This document shows, one piece after another, positions 38,831-48,363 of a stretch of DNA of 48,575 nt. This DNA comes from an uncultured Saprospiraceae bacterium (GTDB taxonomy: Bacteria > Bacteroidota > Bacteroidia > Chitinophagales > Saprospiraceae). The notes under the pieces are model-generated. The model had not been told where the DNA came from. It saw only the letters and a list, made by a program, of their open reading frames with translations, and searched no databases. The stretch spans positions 1 through 48,575 of the forward strand of contig CALJOK010000009.1 of the NCBI GenBank assembly GCA_937981555.1, in the 5' to 3' direction. The number at the start of each line of letters is the position of its first letter. Position 1 is the first letter of the stretch. Made by a program: the position numbers and the translations under genes.

Positions 38831-38900
38831 TTCACCACAGATTACGAAGGTTTTCCTTTAAATTTCACAAAAAAAAATCTGTGCAATCTGTGGTGAATAA
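38828..38900. repeat. Dispersed palindromic repeat, copy A
   Basis: TTATTCACCACAGATT (38828-38843) pairs perfectly with AATCTGTGGTGAATAA (38885-38900). The centre is AT-rich. It shares CAGATTAC and TCTGTGGTG with the element at 17994-18065. It lies between convergent genes. Confidence 0.65.
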
Positions 38901-38903
38901 ATA

Positions 38904-41015
38904 TTATTCCATCAATCCCAATGCTTTTTCTACTTCCAAAACTGGGAATTTACACACCTTATTTTGACAAACGTAGATTCGAGTTTCCCCTTCGATTAGT
39001 TTATCTTTTAGCAGTTCTAAATTTCCTTCAGATTTACCTCCAAGAATAAGTGCATGTGGCAAATAATTTTGCATCAATTCTTTGGAAAGTGTTTTGGAAT
39101 TATCGCCCATCACAGCAACTTCGTAAGGAGGATTCACTACAGTCCAATATAAACTACACCAATTAGAGTAGAAATTTGGCTGAGGAGTTTCGGTAATACT
39201 TTCTGATAAATTATGGAGCATTTGCTTGCTGAGGTCTACCCATTCAGGCTGGTATAGAATAGTTCCTAATTGGTAAAGATTCCTTGCCATCGTTGAGTTT
39301 GAGCCAGGGATAACATTGTCAGCCAATTCTTTTTTTCGAGCAATTAATTCTGGATCTAGATTGGAAGTATAGTGAAACATCCCTGTTGACTTATCATAAA
39401 AGTGAGTTTGAGTATAAGCAGTTAATTTTTTAGCGTGATCCAACCATTGCTCATCAAAACTCACTTGATACAAATGTACAAATGCATCAATTAACAAAGC
39501 ATAGTCATCTAAAAATGCATTGATCACAGATTGTCCATCTTTAAAATTTCGATTCAATCGATGTCCTTCTTTGATCGCATTTTTTACTAAAAAATTAGCA
39601 TTCTTAATCGCAGCCTCCAAATATGCTTCATCACCAAAAGCTCGATAAGCATCTGTATATCCTTTGAGCATCAAAGCATTCCATGAAGTCAAAATTTTAT
39701 CATCCAATCCTGGACGAATTCTTTTGTCTCTCGCACTCATCAAAGTGGATTTGGCGCTAGCAATATGCTTTTCTAATTTAGTTATAGACAGGTCAAATTT
39801 CTTCGCGACTTTTTCATCAGAAGATTTTCGGTGAAGGATATTGTTTTTATGTTCCCAATTTCCAGATTTTTTTACTTCATAAAATTCATTAAATACTTTT
39901 GCAAAATCATCTCCCAGCAAAGAATCAATTTCTGACTTTTTCCAAACATAAAATTTCCCTTCCTCACCTTCACTATCAGCATCTAACGAAGAATAAAATC
40001 CTCCTTCAGGATTGGTCATTTCTCTTTTGGTGTACTCCAAAGTTTCTACGACTACTTTTCTGTACAATGGGTTTTTTGTCAATTGATAAGCTTCAGAATA
40101 TAAACTGACCAATTGCCCATTGTCGTAAAGCATTTTTTCAAAGTGTGGAGCAAACCAATCACCATCAGTTGAGTATCTAGCAAAACCACCACCTAAGTGA
40201 TCGTAAATCCCACCATTGGCCATGTTGTCCAAAGTAGTAGTAACCGCTTCGAGCGCTTTTGCATCTTTTGTGAAATGATAATAGTTGAGCAAGAATTCAT
40301 AATTATTTGGCATCGGAAATTTAGGAGCACCTTTTCGACCACCTTTTTTGAAATCAATATTGTCTAAAAAATTAGCCGCAATACCATCCAATTTTTTAGC
40401 ATTGAAATTTTGATCACTATCATTCAAAACAATATTGTCTTGTTGTTTTATTCCTTCTTGCAATTGAGTAGCAGATTCTTCTAGTCTTCCAGGATCGTCT
40501 TTTTTGATTTTGATAAAATTTTCCAAAACACCTAACCAATCTTTTTTTGGAAAATAGGTACTTGCCCAAACTGGTCGCCCATCAGGCAAGGCAAAAGCAT
40601 TCAATGGCCAACCACAACCTCGTCCACTCGCCAATTGACAAGCTGACATATATACATCGTCAATGTCTGGACGTTCCTCCCGATCCACTTTGATGCAGAT
40701 AAAATTTTCATTCATTATTTTACTAACCAAAGTATCTTCAAAAGATTCGTGTTCCATCACATGACACCAATGACAAGCGGCGTATCCTACACTTACGATA
40801 ATCATTTTGTCCTCCGCTTTAGCTTTTGCTAATGCTTCATCTCCCCAAGGATACCAGTCTACTGGGTTATGTGCATGCTGTAATAAGTAGGGACTACTTT
40901 CATTGATTAATTTATTGGTGTATTTATGATTTCCGTCTTTTGATGGTTTTCCATTTTGTGAAGATTTACAAGAGACAAATGCTAATAGGGCAAAGCAAAT
41001 TAAAAATTTATACAT
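38904..41015 (-). CDS. DUF255 (thioredoxin-domain, YyaL/SPATA20-like) lipoprotein
   Basis: This protein has 703 residues from the Met at 41015. That start is chosen because the signal [16 protein letters not shown] (lipobox FVSC) begins there and a -7 box at 41032-41039 excludes the upstream Met at 41075. The N-terminal thioredoxin-like domain carries CHWCH (C81, C84) in [15 protein letters not shown]. The rest is an (alpha/alpha)6-like barrel domain ([36 protein letters not shown]). The YyaL/SPATA20 group is widespread and its reaction unresolved. It is here exported as a lipoprotein, unusual for a family often described as cytoplasmic. Confidence 0.9.
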   Translation of the reverse strand: MYKFLICFALLAFVSCKSSQNGKPSKDGNHKYTNKLINESSPYLLQHAHNPVDWYPWGDEALAKAKAEDKMIIVSVGYAACHWCHVMEHESFEDTLVSKIMNENFICIKVDREERPDIDDVYMSACQLASGRGCGWPLNAFALPDGRPVWASTYFPKKDWLGVLENFIKIKKDDPGRLEESATQLQEGIKQQDNIVLNDSDQNFNAKKLDGIAANFLDNIDFKKGGRKGAPKFPMPNNYEFLLNYYHFTKDAKALEAVTTTLDNMANGGIYDHLGGGFARYSTDGDWFAPHFEKMLYDNGQLVSLYSEAYQLTKNPLYRKVVVETLEYTKREMTNPEGGFYSSLDADSEGEEGKFYVWKKSEIDSLLGDDFAKVFNEFYEVKKSGNWEHKNNILHRKSSDEKVAKKFDLSITKLEKHIASAKSTLMSARDKRIRPGLDDKILTSWNALMLKGYTDAYRAFGDEAYLEAAIKNANFLVKNAIKEGHRLNRNFKDGQSVINAFLDDYALLIDAFVHLYQVSFDEQWLDHAKKLTAYTQTHFYDKSTGMFHYTSNLDPELIARKKELADNVIPGSNSTMARNLYQLGTILYQPEWVDLSKQMLHNLSESITETPQPNFYSNWCSLYWTVVNPPYEVAVMGDNSKTLSKELMQNYLPHALILGGKSEGNLELLKDKLIEGETRIYVCQNKVCKFPVLEVEKALGLME

Positions 41016-41031
41016 ACTGATTTTTTTTTTA

Positions 41032-41039
41032 CAAAAATA
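41032..41039 (-). promoter_or_regulatory. Putative promoter -7 box for the DUF255 gene
   Basis: The minus strand reads TATTTTTG, a TAnnTTTG match 17 bases upstream of the lipoprotein start and downstream of the alternative start at 41075. Confidence 0.5.
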
Positions 41040-41331
41040 GAAAGGTTTGGGGATTGTTGAACGTTTTTTTTTCAAATGAATTTAAAGTAGGTTAAGTACT
41101 TGATAATGAGAGAGATAAGTTTTAGAAAAAAGACTGATTTGATACAACTGAAAGAGTTTAATTTTTAGTTAAAGTAAAAATGAAATTTTCATAAATATAA
41201 AAAAGACAATAAAAAATGAACTTTTTATTTACAATGATTTGTTATAAGGATAACATTGCCAAATTTTTAAAAAGGTAATGGTTTTTTAACCTTGTATTTA
41301 AGGTATCTTGAAATAAATAAACACTTAGATC

Positions 41332-41802
41332 ATGAACTGGCGAAGATTAAACGGAGATAAAATTGAACTACCAATTAAAGAGGCAGTTGAAAAAACGATA
41401 ATTAAAGAAATCGAAGCAGGTTACAAATTAAAAGTATGTATCGGAACCGATTCGCAAGTGAGAGGAGGGGTAGTAGAGTTTGCCTCTGTAATTGTTTTTT
41501 TAAGAGAGAAGAAAGGTGGATTTATGTTTATCCATAGTTATAAAAAAGAGCAAACGATGAGTCTGCGGGAAAGAATGATTTTAGAGGTGGCCAAGTCTGT
41601 AGAAGTCGCTTACGGGTTATGTGATTTACTAGACAAATATAATGTGGCACTTGAAGTCCATGCTGACATTAATACAGATCCGCATTTCCAATCTAACATT
41701 GCACTCAAAGAGGCAATGGGATATATCCTTGGAATGGGATTTGAATTTAAGGCAAAACCTGATGCATTCGCAAGTTCATCTTGTGCGGATAAGGTTGTCT
41801 AA
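41332..41802 (+). CDS. DUF458 (YkuK-like) RNase H-fold protein
   Basis: This 156-residue protein matches the DUF458 family: KVCIGTDSQVRGG (about 34-46), ERMILEVAKSVEVAYGL, LEVHADINTDPHFQSN and KPDAFASSSCADK. The fold is RNase H-like, with Asp/His residues that could bind metal. The role in cells is unclear; Bacillus YkuK is a stress-linked relative. It is a single-gene unit that ends at a strong terminator. Confidence 0.9.
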   Translation: MNWRRLNGDKIELPIKEAVEKTIIKEIEAGYKLKVCIGTDSQVRGGVVEFASVIVFLREKKGGFMFIHSYKKEQTMSLRERMILEVAKSVEVAYGLCDLLDKYNVALEVHADINTDPHFQSNIALKEAMGYILGMGFEFKAKPDAFASSSCADKVV

Positions 41803-41825
41803 AATTTATTTTTTACTAAAAAGAT

Positions 41826-41868
41826 AAAAGCCATATAGCAGTTAATCTGCTGTATGGCTTTTTTTTTT
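41826..41868 (+). terminator. Terminator after the DUF458 gene
   Basis: AAAAGCCATATAGCAG and CTGCTGTATGGCTTTT pair with one wobble around a 5-base loop, followed by T. Confidence 0.92.
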
Positions 41869-41937
41869 GGAAATACTTTTTTAAGTGGATAGTTGTTATT
41901 TCGTATATTGGATTTTTATTAACCTCAAAAAAGAAAA

Positions 41938-42927
41938 ATGAAAAAGAAAAAAGTAATAGTCACAACGGATGATTATGGTGTAAATCCTAATGTTAACGAT
42001 GCGATTATCGATGCAGTCAATGCAGGCAAAGTTAATTCCATTGCAGCCCTACCTAATTACGATGGGATGACCAAAAAAAGGAAAAAGAAATATAGAACCT
42101 CTGCTGAAAATGCTAAACGACTTTTGGATAAAACAAATGGCAAAGGAGAAATCGGTTGTCATTTAACCTTGACGTCAGGAAGACCAATTACTCCAGCTAA
42201 ATCAATGGTAGATGAAAATGGATACTTCCGAGGTATTTATGAATTTAGGCGAACGATCAAACCAAAAGAACTTAGAGAGGAACTTAATGCTCAAGTGAAA
42301 GTTTTTACAGAGGCTAATATTCCGCTTACACATTTGAGTTGTCATCACAATGCGTTAACTTTTTTTCCCGAATTATATAAAGAGTACTTGAAAGTATGTA
42401 AAGATAATAAGTTAGCCATTCGTTCTGCAAATAGTCATCCTAAGAAATCAATGAATAAGTTCCTGAGTTTTTTGAAAATAAAACTAGTGGACGATATGAA
42501 GAAGCGTGATCGAAAGGAAATTAAAAGATTCTCTAAAAAAGCGCCAAAGCAATTTTTCTTAGATAATATCAAAGGAAAATATAAGACGACAAGTTTTCAT
42601 GATAGTGGTCATTATGGCCCTATACCAGGAGCGCCAATTCATAATACCAAAGAAAATATTAAACGATGGGTTGATAAAAAACACTTTACGTTAAATAAAT
42701 CTTTAAAAAAATTAGCAAAATCTGAGGAGCAGGATTCAATGGAGTTTATTTTACATATTGCTAAAAATAAACTTCAATCACCGAATAAGTTTAAGGATAT
42801 TGATTATCCTGGTGTTGATTTGAAGTATTTTGACAGTCGTTATTTAGAGTATAAATCAATCATGGAATTTGATTTTTCTAAACATCCAAATATTGAATTA
42901 GCAAGCTGGGGTGCATTGAATAAGTAG
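41938..42927 (+). CDS. ChbG/YdjC-type carbohydrate deacetylase
   Basis: This 329-residue protein has the family's metal-site motifs: TTDDYGVNPNVN near residue 9 (Asp-Asp), GCHLTLTSGRP (about 76-86) and HLSCHHNALTFFPEL (about 126-140). The ChbG/HpnK group removes acetyl groups from N-acetylated disaccharides or related sugars. The protein is more basic than typical (KKRKKKYR, KKRDRKEIKRFSKKAPKQ) and somewhat longer than usual. Sequence around the active site is intact. The substrate is inferred, not shown. Confidence 0.88.
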   Translation: MKKKKVIVTTDDYGVNPNVNDAIIDAVNAGKVNSIAALPNYDGMTKKRKKKYRTSAENAKRLLDKTNGKGEIGCHLTLTSGRPITPAKSMVDENGYFRGIYEFRRTIKPKELREELNAQVKVFTEANIPLTHLSCHHNALTFFPELYKEYLKVCKDNKLAIRSANSHPKKSMNKFLSFLKIKLVDDMKKRDRKEIKRFSKKAPKQFFLDNIKGKYKTTSFHDSGHYGPIPGAPIHNTKENIKRWVDKKHFTLNKSLKKLAKSEEQDSMEFILHIAKNKLQSPNKFKDIDYPGVDLKYFDSRYLEYKSIMEFDFSKHPNIELASWGALNK

Positions 42928-42934
42928 GAATGAT

Positions 42935-42987
42935 TAAAAATGTAAGTTGATTGTTATAATTTTTATAACAATCAATTTACATTTTTA
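42935..42987. terminator. Bidirectional terminator between the deacetylase and a lipoprotein
   Basis: The inner TTGATTGTTATAA and TTATAACAATCAA arms pair perfectly, and outer AAAAATGTAA/TTACATTTTT bases extend the stem with one mismatch. Runs of A and T on each side suit termination from both directions. Confidence 0.88.
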
Positions 42988-42993
42988 ATGAAA

Positions 42994-43566
42994 TTATTCT
43001 TCACTCAAGATTCCACGAATATTCCAGTTCACATTTACATTTTCGCCTGTACTGGGATTAGCCGAAAGATCACGGTAAGTTTTCCATTCTATTTCTCCTT
43101 CACCTAACATCCAGTCGCCGTTAGTTCTTGCCGGTCCTTCATCACAACCAATACTTCTGATCTCTGAAGTATGAATGAGTCTGACAACAATCCATAAATC
43201 CTCAGCAGTAATATCTACAGGAGTAGATAAAGTATGTGTATTCCAAGAATTAGCAGAAACTTGATTGATGACATTTTTTGAATATAAAAGTGTTCCGGGA
43301 GAAGTAGAATTTCCTTCACCATAGATTAAAATTTCGCAATCCGCAGGTTTATCTTGAATATAGAGATCAACTTCATCTAAAGTTCTTCCCACATAATTAT
43401 CGACAATACTGGCAGGAAATCTTTGCCCAGCATCAAACGTTCCAGCAGGAAGGGCAGGAGATGAAAAGTTATCATCATCGTATCTTAACTCAATGGTAGG
43501 ATCATCTTTTTTACAAGACAAAAATAAAAGCGTGCAACTTAAAAAAACAAAAAAAATATTTTTCAT
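42994..43566 (-). CDS. Secreted lipoprotein with beta-sandwich domain
   Basis: This protein has 190 residues from the Met at 43566. The signal MKNIFFVFLSCTLLFLSC is far better than the longer upstream reading, so I use this start. The body has a motif QRFPASIVDNYVGRTLDEVDLYI, then EILIYGEG...GTLLYSK and ITAEDLWIVVRLIH, typical of a secreted beta-sandwich found as a C-terminal module in Bacteroidota extracellular proteins. It converges with the deacetylase on a bidirectional terminator. Function unknown. Confidence 0.8.
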   Translation of the reverse strand: MKNIFFVFLSCTLLFLSCKKDDPTIELRYDDDNFSSPALPAGTFDAGQRFPASIVDNYVGRTLDEVDLYIQDKPADCEILIYGEGNSTSPGTLLYSKNVINQVSANSWNTHTLSTPVDITAEDLWIVVRLIHTSEIRSIGCDEGPARTNGDWMLGEGEIEWKTYRDLSANPSTGENVNVNWNIRGILSEE

Positions 43567-43671
43567 GAAAAATGATTTTAGGTTAAATAATCTATAACAC
43601 AAAATTAGATGTTAAATAGCTAACATTCCATATTAAGGTTATTTTTAACCTAATTTTAATAGAATCACTTT

Positions 43672-45723
43672 TTATTTAAAACTAAATTCTATCGTTTCAT
43701 CTTCTTTCAATACTTTTTCTAACAATACTTTCCCGAAATGATCTTCAATCTTAATTTTAGTCTGATTTTTTAATTTGAAAACTTTAATATTAAAATCTTC
43801 TCCAAATGCTTTCACTCGATTCAATTCCATAAAATTCCAATCCTTTGGTAATCTTGGCGTACATTTAAAACTCTTCAAACCAGTCGGAACAATCCCAAAT
43901 ATACCTTCTGTAAACACTCGACAATACAAAGCACTTTCTGCTGAAAGATGAGCCATGTTTCCTTCAGGAAATGCCTCCACAACATAAGGCACTCTTTTCC
44001 CCAATAATCTTTCCTTTGAAAATTCACTTAATTTTTCCAAAGAAACTTCTGTTGCTCCCGCAAAAAAAGTTCCGCGTAAAGCATACAAAGTTCCTCGATC
44101 CCAAAAGATTTTAGAGATGGCTTCATTGTTACTATTTTTTTCAACATGGACTCCATTAGTTGACCAAAGTTTTTCAAATAACGCTTTGATTGTTTCTTCT
44201 TTTCGATCAAAAATTCCAACCACCAATGGTAGACAAATCCAATGACGTAAAAATTGATGTTCTTTATAATATTTATAAGTATCAAGCCCTTCGACTTTTG
44301 CGCCAAAATATTTTTCGATGGCAATATTTAAATTTAAGTATTGTTGTTCATATTTTTTTAGAGTAGATTTTTTCTTACCAAACGATTTCGCTAAACTTTG
44401 AGACATTTCTAATGCACCAAAATATAATGATGAAGTGGATAAATTGGCTGTTCCAGTTTCAATTCGACCTTCCATTTCATCAGATTCAGATTTAACGACA
44501 CCTTCTTCATTGAGTTGACGATGACAATATTCTAAGCACCATTCGATGAGTGGCCAAAGTTCTTCCGCAATTTTCTGATCACCATTTGCCAATGCAAAAT
44601 GACTTGCTCCATAGGCAATCATCGCAGCATCGCCTCGATCCAAAAGGAAAGGGGGAACCTCTCCTTCAATTTCAAATGCGTAACGAATTTTTTCAAAATC
44701 AGAATTGATCTCCTTTGCGAATGCCCGATAAGTATTCATCGCAGATTCATTTCCAATGCCATAACCCAAGTATGGAAAAAATGGATTGACATATTCTGCT
44801 TGATCGTTTGCCCAAATGCCCACATAATATCGACCACCACCGGGCGAATGAATCAAGCCTAATTTTGATTCAAAAATACTTTCGGCAGCTCTGATTTTTG
44901 AGAATTCAAAAAGCTGATTGAGGATTGGATTGGGAGTATTTAGTTGTAGGGAATTTTTCAAATCATTGAGGAACGTTTTTCTTTTGAGTAGTTTTTTTTC
45001 AAAATGAGTAGCAGAGGGAGAATTTTCTTCACTCATAGTTGCATTGAACTCAATGGAAAATTCAATGGTTTTTCCAGGAGCAATATTTGAGATGCCAGGA
45101 ATATTTTGAATCTGACGGATGAAGTAAATATCATTTTTTGTGTAACCAGTTATTTCCCTATTTTTTGAAGCAAAACGTAAATGGATAGACTTGTCAGATG
45201 TATTGGTCAAGTAACATTTTTCAATAAATAATCTTTGATCTGTTGATGGAAACAATTCTCTTTTGAGCGCTAATCCTGATTTGGAAGGTTGATGTTGGAA
45301 AGTGAGAATCCCATCAATTTTTACAAACTCAATCGGGCCAGGAGCAAATTGTCTATCACCAGCAATAATAGTTGGAAAGTTTTCATCGTCAAAAGTTTCT
45401 TTTGCATAAGCTCGATACACAAACCAATTAGGATCAGTTTCTTTGATGATTGGATGGATTTGCGGAAAGAAAATTTGACGTTCTAATTTTAGGTTTTTAG
45501 CCGTATCAATTTTATATGAGATAATTCCTGCAACTCGTGTTCCAGCCATTTCAATATTATCTTGGTGTGGCAAGTTTTGATCATTTTCTAAATTCCAAAT
45601 AATAGAATTGTTGTCGCCTATTTCCCAATGGTTTTGGTAAGTTTTTTTTTGAGAAAATATATTTTGAGAAAGGAGTAGGAGAAAAAGGATTAAGTAATTT
45701 TTAAAAAAAGGAATTTTGATCAT
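43672..45723 (-). CDS. Exported six-hairpin glycosidase-like protein
   Basis: This 683-residue protein has a signal peptide (about 1-24, ending IFSQ), a beta-sandwich N-terminal domain (about 30-230) and an (alpha/alpha)6 barrel C-terminal domain (about 260-600). The motifs RYYVGIWANDQAEYVNPFFPYLGY, FLLDRGDAAMIAY and EGVVKSESDEMEGR resemble amylo-alpha-1,6-glucosidase and related enzymes. A catalytic Glu or Asp lies probably in these acidic stretches, but I cannot pick it from sequence alone. It probably cleaves an oligosaccharide in the periplasm. The gene is divergent to marR. Confidence 0.8.
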   Translation of the reverse strand: MIKIPFFKNYLILFLLLLSQNIFSQKKTYQNHWEIGDNNSIIWNLENDQNLPHQDNIEMAGTRVAGIISYKIDTAKNLKLERQIFFPQIHPIIKETDPNWFVYRAYAKETFDDENFPTIIAGDRQFAPGPIEFVKIDGILTFQHQPSKSGLALKRELFPSTDQRLFIEKCYLTNTSDKSIHLRFASKNREITGYTKNDIYFIRQIQNIPGISNIAPGKTIEFSIEFNATMSEENSPSATHFEKKLLKRKTFLNDLKNSLQLNTPNPILNQLFEFSKIRAAESIFESKLGLIHSPGGGRYYVGIWANDQAEYVNPFFPYLGYGIGNESAMNTYRAFAKEINSDFEKIRYAFEIEGEVPPFLLDRGDAAMIAYGASHFALANGDQKIAEELWPLIEWCLEYCHRQLNEEGVVKSESDEMEGRIETGTANLSTSSLYFGALEMSQSLAKSFGKKKSTLKKYEQQYLNLNIAIEKYFGAKVEGLDTYKYYKEHQFLRHWICLPLVVGIFDRKEETIKALFEKLWSTNGVHVEKNSNNEAISKIFWDRGTLYALRGTFFAGATEVSLEKLSEFSKERLLGKRVPYVVEAFPEGNMAHLSAESALYCRVFTEGIFGIVPTGLKSFKCTPRLPKDWNFMELNRVKAFGEDFNIKVFKLKNQTKIKIEDHFGKVLLEKVLKEDETIEFSFK

Positions 45724-45742
45724 GTTGATTTTTTTATATTTG
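45715..45742 (+). promoter_or_regulatory. Putative marR promoter
   Basis: TTTG (45715-45718) and TATATTTG (45735-45742) are separated by 16 bases, slightly short of the usual 17-23. The elements overlap the start of the divergent glycosidase gene. Confidence 0.5.
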
Positions 45743-45798
45743 CATTTTTTTAAAAGGACAAAATAGAAAATATTTTTTTTTAAAACGGAAAATATCTA

Positions 45799-46242
45799 AT
45801 GGCAAAAAAAACAAGCACTAAAAATTTTGGAGCATACATTGATCGAACGATAAAAATTATTCGACAAAATTATTTGAAGGCCTTCAAAGAAATTGAGGTA
45901 GACTTGACGACAGAACAATGGGTTTTGTTAGATAGTCTGTACGAGAAAGATGGTATTTCTCAAAATGAATTGGCGAATGGTAGTTTTAAAAATGCGCCAA
46001 CTGTTTCGAGAATCGTTGATTTGTTATGTAAAAAAGGCTTGACGGAAAGGAAAAGATTTGAGAATGATAAAAGACGTTACAAAGTTTTTTTAACAAAAAA
46101 AGGAAAAGACACGTATAAAAAGACAAAACCTGTAGTGATGAAGTTGAGGAAAAAAGGGTGGAAAAATTTGACGGATGAAGATTATGATTTCTTTTTAAGG
46201 ATCATGAATCAAATTTTTGAAAACTTTGAGGAGAAAAAATAA
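45799..46242 (+). CDS. MarR family transcriptional regulator
   Basis: This 147-residue winged-helix protein has LTTEQWVLLDSLYEKDGISQNELANG (about 35-60), the recognition helix NAPTVSRIVDLLCKKGL (about 65-81), the wing RKRFENDKRRYKVFLT and a C-terminal dimerisation helix. MarR proteins repress neighbouring genes and respond to small aromatic ligands. It lies 90 bases before hppD, whose promoter carries a 15-bp palindrome, so hppD is its probable target. Start and length fit the family. Confidence 0.92.
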   Translation: MAKKTSTKNFGAYIDRTIKIIRQNYLKAFKEIEVDLTTEQWVLLDSLYEKDGISQNELANGSFKNAPTVSRIVDLLCKKGLTERKRFENDKRRYKVFLTKKGKDTYKKTKPVVMKLRKKGWKNLTDEDYDFFLRIMNQIFENFEEKK

Positions 46243-46264
46243 AGTATATTTCCCCAAAAAGAAA

Positions 46265-46290
46265 TATATTTGCCATAGCAACTGTTGCTA
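46265..46290 (+). promoter_or_regulatory. hppD promoter with candidate MarR operator
   Basis: TATATTTG (46265-46272) is a -7 box. Four bases after it comes the perfect 15-bp palindrome TAGCAACTGTTGCTA (46276-46290), which overlaps the likely transcription start, a typical repressor site. The hppD ATG is at 46333. Confidence 0.6.
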
Positions 46291-46332
46291 CAACAACTAT
46301 TAATTTTTTTAGTCAAATAAAAACAATTTAAC

Positions 46333-47466
46333 ATGTCAGATGTAAATTTAGAATTGCCAAAAGTATATAATGATGCGGCGGATTTTATGCCGATCAATGG
46401 AACTGATTATTTAGAATTATATGTGAGTAATGCGAAACAAGCAGCTCATTATTACAAGTCTGCTTTTGGTTTCCAATCATTGGCTTATTCAGGTTTAGAA
46501 ACTGGAAATCGGGAGACGGAATCATATGTGGTAGTTCAAGATAAAATTAGAATTGTTTTGACATCACCGCTTCGAAGTGGATCTGATATTGGAAGACATA
46601 TTGATAAGCATGGAGATGGTGTGAAAGTGAATGCACTTTGGGTAGATGATGCAACTTACGCTTATAATACTGCGATGGAAAGAGGAGCGAAATCATACAT
46701 GGAACCTAAGACGGAAGAAGATGCAGATGGAAAAATAGTTCGATCAGGAATTTATTCTTATGGTGAAGTCGTTCATATTTTTGTGGAGAGAAAGGATTAT
46801 AATGGAATCTTTATGCCTGGATTTACTAAATGGGAAACTAGGTATAATCCTGAGTCTGTGGGATTGAAATTTGTAGATCACATGGTTGGAAATGTAGAGT
46901 TGGGTAGAATGAATTACTGGGTAGATTTTTATGAAAAAGTAATGGGATTCACTCAGATCCTATCTTTTGATGACAAAGATATTTCGACTGAATTTACAGC
47001 ATTAATGAGTAAGGTGATGAGTAATGGAAATGGTCGAATCAAATTTCCAATTAATGAACCTGCTGCTGGATTGAAAAAATCACAAGTGGATGAGTACTTG
47101 GAATTTTATGAAGGAGAAGGTGTTCAGCATGTTGCCGTAGCTACGGATAATATTGTGAAAACAGTAACTGCCTTGAGAGATCGAGGAGTTGAATTTTTAA
47201 ATATTCCAACATCTTACTATGATGTTTTGGAAGAGCGAGTTGGAAAAATTGATGAAGATATTGATTCATTAAAAGAGTTAGGAATTTTGGTAGATCGAGA
47301 TGATGAAGGATATTTGTTACAGATTTTCACGAAAACGATTCAAGCTCGACCAACGATGTTTTTTGAAATTATTCAAAGAAAAGGAGCGACCTCTTTTGGA
47401 AAAGGAAATTTCAAAGCTTTGTTTGAAGCGATTGAAAGAGAGCAAGAGTTGAGAGGAACTTTATAA
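46333..47466 (+). CDS. hppD: 4-Hydroxyphenylpyruvate dioxygenase
   Basis: This 377-residue enzyme converts 4-hydroxyphenylpyruvate to homogentisate in tyrosine catabolism, using Fe(II) and oxygen. The two-domain VOC fold is complete. The Fe ligands are His183 (VDHMVG), His266 (GVQHVAVA) and Glu345 (TMFFEIIQRKG), and the substrate-contacting C-terminal helix GKGNFKALFEAIEREQELRG is present. It lies after the marR gene and has its own promoter. A homogentisate dioxygenase gene is not in this window. Confidence 0.96.
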   Translation: MSDVNLELPKVYNDAADFMPINGTDYLELYVSNAKQAAHYYKSAFGFQSLAYSGLETGNRETESYVVVQDKIRIVLTSPLRSGSDIGRHIDKHGDGVKVNALWVDDATYAYNTAMERGAKSYMEPKTEEDADGKIVRSGIYSYGEVVHIFVERKDYNGIFMPGFTKWETRYNPESVGLKFVDHMVGNVELGRMNYWVDFYEKVMGFTQILSFDDKDISTEFTALMSKVMSNGNGRIKFPINEPAAGLKKSQVDEYLEFYEGEGVQHVAVATDNIVKTVTALRDRGVEFLNIPTSYYDVLEERVGKIDEDIDSLKELGILVDRDDEGYLLQIFTKTIQARPTMFFEIIQRKGATSFGKGNFKALFEAIEREQELRGTL

Positions 47467-47474
47467 AAAATAAA

Positions 47475-47557
47475 ATCCGTGTCGCAGAAAACTACGGCAC
47501 GGATAATTTATAAAAACAAAAATCCGTCAATTGATTAAATTCAGTTGGCGGATTTTT
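47475..47557 (+). terminator. Tandem terminators after hppD
   Basis: The first hairpin (ATCCGTG with CACGGAT, 47475-47504) is followed by a stronger one: AAAAATCCGTCAA with TTGGCGGATTTTT (47518-47557), one wobble and a T-tract. Confidence 0.9.
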
Positions 47558-47607
47558 ATTTGATCTTTTGTGTTAAGGTATTGGATACCTGAACACTTGA
47601 TTTCATA

Positions 47608-48363
47608 TTAATCAACCAAGTGATCTTCCAAATCTAAATCATCTATGACCAATTCATATTCGTCATGAATATATTTACTTCTCCCAAATGCTAAAATGGG
47701 AAAAAAGATAAACGGAAGAAAAAATAATCCAAATGAAAAGGCATCTGATCTTCGAAAAACTCTGGCCATTCCATTAGTGATTGTGGCCAAAGCAATTAAA
47801 TTTATCAAGGGAATAAAAAATAAAAATACCCACCAACGATCTCTTTTAATAATGTCGCACATAATGATCAAGTTGTAAATTGGAACTAAAGCATACCAGC
47901 CTTTGTAACCTGCTTTTCGAAAAATTCGCCATTGAGATGCTAGTGTGATGACTAATAAACTCAATATCAAATTGAATAAGATACCTACAAGAATGGATAG
48001 TTGATAGCTTTTAGTATTAAAAGTATTGGCGATATTTTCATCTGAAATAGAATAAAAATAAAGCATAGTAGTACTAAAAATTACAGGCACGATAATGAGT
48101 ACTGCCAAGAACGCAAAAATAGATCCGACAGAAATATCATATTTATTAGATCGACTAAGGTCTCTTATTCCTAGGCCTGTGGATAGAGAAAATCCAAGGA
48201 TTGCGATAAAAGGAAATATGAAAGTGAGGAACCTATTTCCTCTAGATAAAAAATTTACCCCGTAATGTTGCATGGAAAATTGCACAGCATAGTTGGTCAA
48301 ATAATTAAATGCAATTAGAACTATTAGCCATTTTAGGGTAACCTTTAGAAAATTATTAGGCAT
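47608..48363 (-). CDS. DUF5684-type multi-helix membrane protein
   Basis: This 251-residue membrane protein has about six helices. The C-terminal half carries the DUF5684 pattern: RKAGYKGWYALVPIYNLIIMCDI, then RWWVFLFFIPLINLI and FGLFFLPFIFFPILAFGRSKYIHDE. The acidic tail (ELVIDDLDLEDHLVD) is cytoplasmic. The family often sits with signal peptidase-like or stress membrane proteins and its function is unknown. It ends convergently with hppD. Confidence 0.85.
   Translation of the reverse strand: MPNNFLKVTLKWLIVLIAFNYLTNYAVQFSMQHYGVNFLSRGNRFLTFIFPFIAILGFSLSTGLGIRDLSRSNKYDISVGSIFAFLAVLIIVPVIFSTTMLYFYSISDENIANTFNTKSYQLSILVGILFNLILSLLVITLASQWRIFRKAGYKGWYALVPIYNLIIMCDIIKRDRWWVFLFFIPLINLIALATITNGMARVFRRSDAFSFGLFFLPFIFFPILAFGRSKYIHDEYELVIDDLDLEDHLVD

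Noticed and set aside
41015-41075. Longer start for the DUF255 gene at 41075
   Set aside because: The extra 20 residues come before a clear lipoprotein signal, and a promoter -7 box lies between the two starts.
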